The notes beneath the pieces are model-generated. The model made no database searches. It was not told the origin of the DNA and was given only the letters and a program-made list of their open reading frames with translations. From Calditrichota bacterium (lineage in GTDB: Bacteria; Calditrichota; Calditrichia; RBG-13-44-9; J075), in the NCBI GenBank assembly GCA_024275555.1, contig JAJRYW010000668.1:1-7094 (forward strand): DNA of 7,094 bases, in the 5' to 3' direction. Shown here piece after piece: positions 6,026-7,094 of this stretch; the stretch's first letter is position 1; each line of letters opens with the position of its first letter. Position numbers and translations under genes: made by a program.

Positions 6026-6933
6026 TGATAGTCGCCGCGTGCAGCCGAATGGGTGATCGGATTGAGAAAACGAAAGAAGAGGGGCCGGCGGTCATTGCGG
6101 TTCACCACGCGGGCGTCGCCGTTGTTATCCAAAATAATGTAGACATACCGGTCGTCAATTGCCAGGCCCTCCGCATGGCCGTAGCGCATATCTTCGTAGC
6201 GGAACTCTTCCCGCTCGGCCAGTTCATGGAAGGACCAGGCGCGGCCCTCCCGAATCCCTTCGTTCGTAGCAATCAGTTCGCAAAAGACGTAGGCGTTGCG
6301 CACCAGGGCAAACAGCCGCCCCCGGTACCAGTAGAGCCCGGCAAAATCCGTCGAGACGCCTTCCGGAAAAGAAAAGCGGCTTTGGTTGAGAAGATAGGCG
6401 TGGATTTGGGCCGGTTCTTTATCCAACTCCACCCGGATCAGCCCGCGCGGCTGGCGTTCCGCCGCCACCCAGAAACGCTGCTCCCCGGCCCGGGCAAGCC
6501 CCTCCGCATACGCATTTTTTATTTGAAACAGGCCCACAGCTTGCCCGGCCGGTTTCAGATTAGGACTGATCCAGGCAAACTGCCCGTCCCGGGCCCGAAC
6601 TTTGAGAATCTGAAAACGGGTTTCGCTGATCAGGTAAAAATTACCTTCCCCGTCGCAGGTAATGCCCTCAAAATCGAACCAGCCCCGTTGTTCCGGATCG
6701 GGCAGGGTAAAGCGAATTACCGGTCGCAGCCGCACTTTATCCCCCTGGAAATCGAGCCGGAAAATGGCGTCGTCATGCTTGTCGGAAATGGTGTAGAGAA
6801 CGTCGTCGCAGATTGTCAAGCCGGAGGGCTGGCAGTTCGGAGGGCCTTCTACAACAAAATAGTCCTGCAATATCAGTGTGTCCGGCGGCGACTGGGCCGG
6901 CAATGAGAATGTCAGAAAGAACAAACTCAACAT
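6022..6933 (-). CDS. Secreted beta-propeller protein, esterase-like phytase/SdiA-regulated type
   Basis: From the ATG at 6933 this is a 303-aa protein. A short hydrophobic leader (LSLFFLTFSLPAQS, residues 2-15) suggests export to the periplasm or cell surface. The body shows recurring propeller-blade signatures: PSGLTI (36-41), FDFEGIT (86-92), YAEGLA (142-147), PEGVS (190-194) and HAEGLA (253-258), each followed by strands such as VLYTISD, NFYLISE, RLFALVR and YVYIILD. Repeated EG(I/L/V) turns are typical of the esterase-like phytase and SdiA-regulated families. Enzyme activity is not established, and binding without catalysis is possible. An upstream ATG at 7086 would add 51 residues, but that extension is a translation of the inverted-repeat element (residues such as LRQAQ and LSLSK), so it is rejected. 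The chosen ATG has no SD, and its leader lacks basic residues and is short, so the exact start is less certain than the gene. Its TGA overlaps the GTG of the MFS gene. Confidence 0.8.
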   Translation of the reverse strand: MLSLFFLTFSLPAQSPPDTLILQDYFVVEGPPNCQPSGLTICDDVLYTISDKHDDAIFRLDFQGDKVRLRPVIRFTLPDPEQRGWFDFEGITCDGEGNFYLISETRFQILKVRARDGQFAWISPNLKPAGQAVGLFQIKNAYAEGLARAGEQRFWVAAERQPRGLIRVELDKEPAQIHAYLLNQSRFSFPEGVSTDFAGLYWYRGRLFALVRNAYVFCELIATNEGIREGRAWSFHELAEREEFRYEDMRYGHAEGLAIDDRYVYIILDNNGDARVVNRNDRRPLFFRFLNPITHSAARGDYQ

Positions 6934-6970
6934 TTCGATAAATAAAAATCTATATAAGTAATTGCACTTA
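6934..6970 (-). promoter_or_regulatory. AT-rich leader with possible promoter of the right-hand operon
   Basis: The 37 bp between the repeat element and the ATG at 6933 are strongly AT-rich. On the minus strand they contain TATATA (6956-6951) and TAGATTTT, which is one base from the Bacteroidota -7 motif TAnnTTTG. No SD is seen. No well-spaced -35 is evident: TTGTCG (6982-6977), in the edge of the repeat, is 20 bp from TATATA. This is a weak candidate. Confidence 0.25.
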
Positions 6971-7077
6971 AATAAACGACAATTCGTACTTGCTGGCTTC
7001 GACAAGCTCAGCCAGCAGTCCCAGCCAGGAGGCTGAGCTTGTCGAAGCCGGTAGTGCCTGAAAAAGTGTCGTTTATT
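6971..7077. repeat. REP/MITE-like element with terminal inverted repeats and a 19-bp internal hairpin
   Basis: The element is 107 bp long. Its ends are perfect 11-bp inverted repeats, AATAAACGACA (6971-6981) and TGTCGTTTATT (7067-7077). Inside is a perfect 19-bp inverted repeat, GGCTTCGACAAGCTCAGCC (6995-7013) with its complement at 7031-7049, and a 17-nt loop. The CTTCGACAAGCTCAG core is a motif I know as a common dispersed palindrome in many bacterial genomes, often mistranslated as RQAQ/LSLSK peptides. Such repeats can be mobilised by RAYT (REP-associated tyrosine) transposases; none is encoded here. No target-site duplication is obvious in the flanks. It sits 37 bp upstream of the start of the propeller gene and could influence its expression. 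Confidence 0.72.
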
Positions 7078-7094
7078 CAATACCATTTACTTAT

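Noticed and set aside
6049..6906. 285-codon plus-strand open frame antisense to the propeller gene
   Set aside because: It is a shadow of the minus-strand gene; the translation is low in recognisable features and no ribosome binding site was seen.
6934..7086. 51-residue N-terminal extension of the propeller protein
   Set aside because: It is a translation of the inverted-repeat element and contains no sensible leader at its start.

Overview
All five recognisable genes lie on the minus strand, so the window reads from right to left. It looks like chromosomal DNA of a mid-to-high-GC bacterium. Dense REP-like palindromes, one SD-less secretory gene next to genes with good Shine-Dalgarno (SD) sequences, and a secreted propeller protein with a short leader would suit an uncultured Gram-negative of the Bacteroidota/Calditrichota/KSB1 (FCB) type. 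That placement is an impression from style, not a demonstrated assignment.

Right-hand cluster (about 7077 down to 4280): a REP/MITE-like element of 107 bp lies just upstream of a secreted esterase-like phytase/SdiA-regulated-type beta-propeller gene. That gene overlaps a 12-TM major facilitator transporter by four bases (GTGA). Eighteen bases further on is a YhbS-type GNAT acetyltransferase. The GNAT has an excellent SD and ATG, but its ninth codon is TAA, and the rest of the fold continues intact in the same frame. It is annotated as a probable pseudogene, or a candidate for recoding or sequencing error.

Middle: a 272-bp intergenic gap (4008-4279) holds a short dyad, a GC-rich hairpin and a TTGACA box. 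It probably contains the promoter of the left-hand pair.

Left-hand pair (4007 down to 345): a thiamine-diphosphate enzyme of the acetolactate-synthase-like/ILVBL (2-hydroxyacyl-CoA lyase 2) type is followed, after 138 bp, by a FadD15-like long-chain acyl-CoA synthetase. A clear Rho-independent terminator (281-312) closes the unit. Inference: an acyl-CoA ligase paired with a lyase that may split 2-hydroxyacyl-CoA could form a fatty-acid alpha-oxidation route that removes one carbon at a time.

The left edge (1-280) has no gene. It is packed with palindromes, including a four-stem nested set at 78-159 and a REP-like palindrome at 171-191. No CRISPR, tRNA, rRNA, transposase or phage gene was seen. 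I found no clearly new multi-gene system. The points most worth checking are the interrupted GNAT, the lyase/ligase pair and the two repeat-rich edges.
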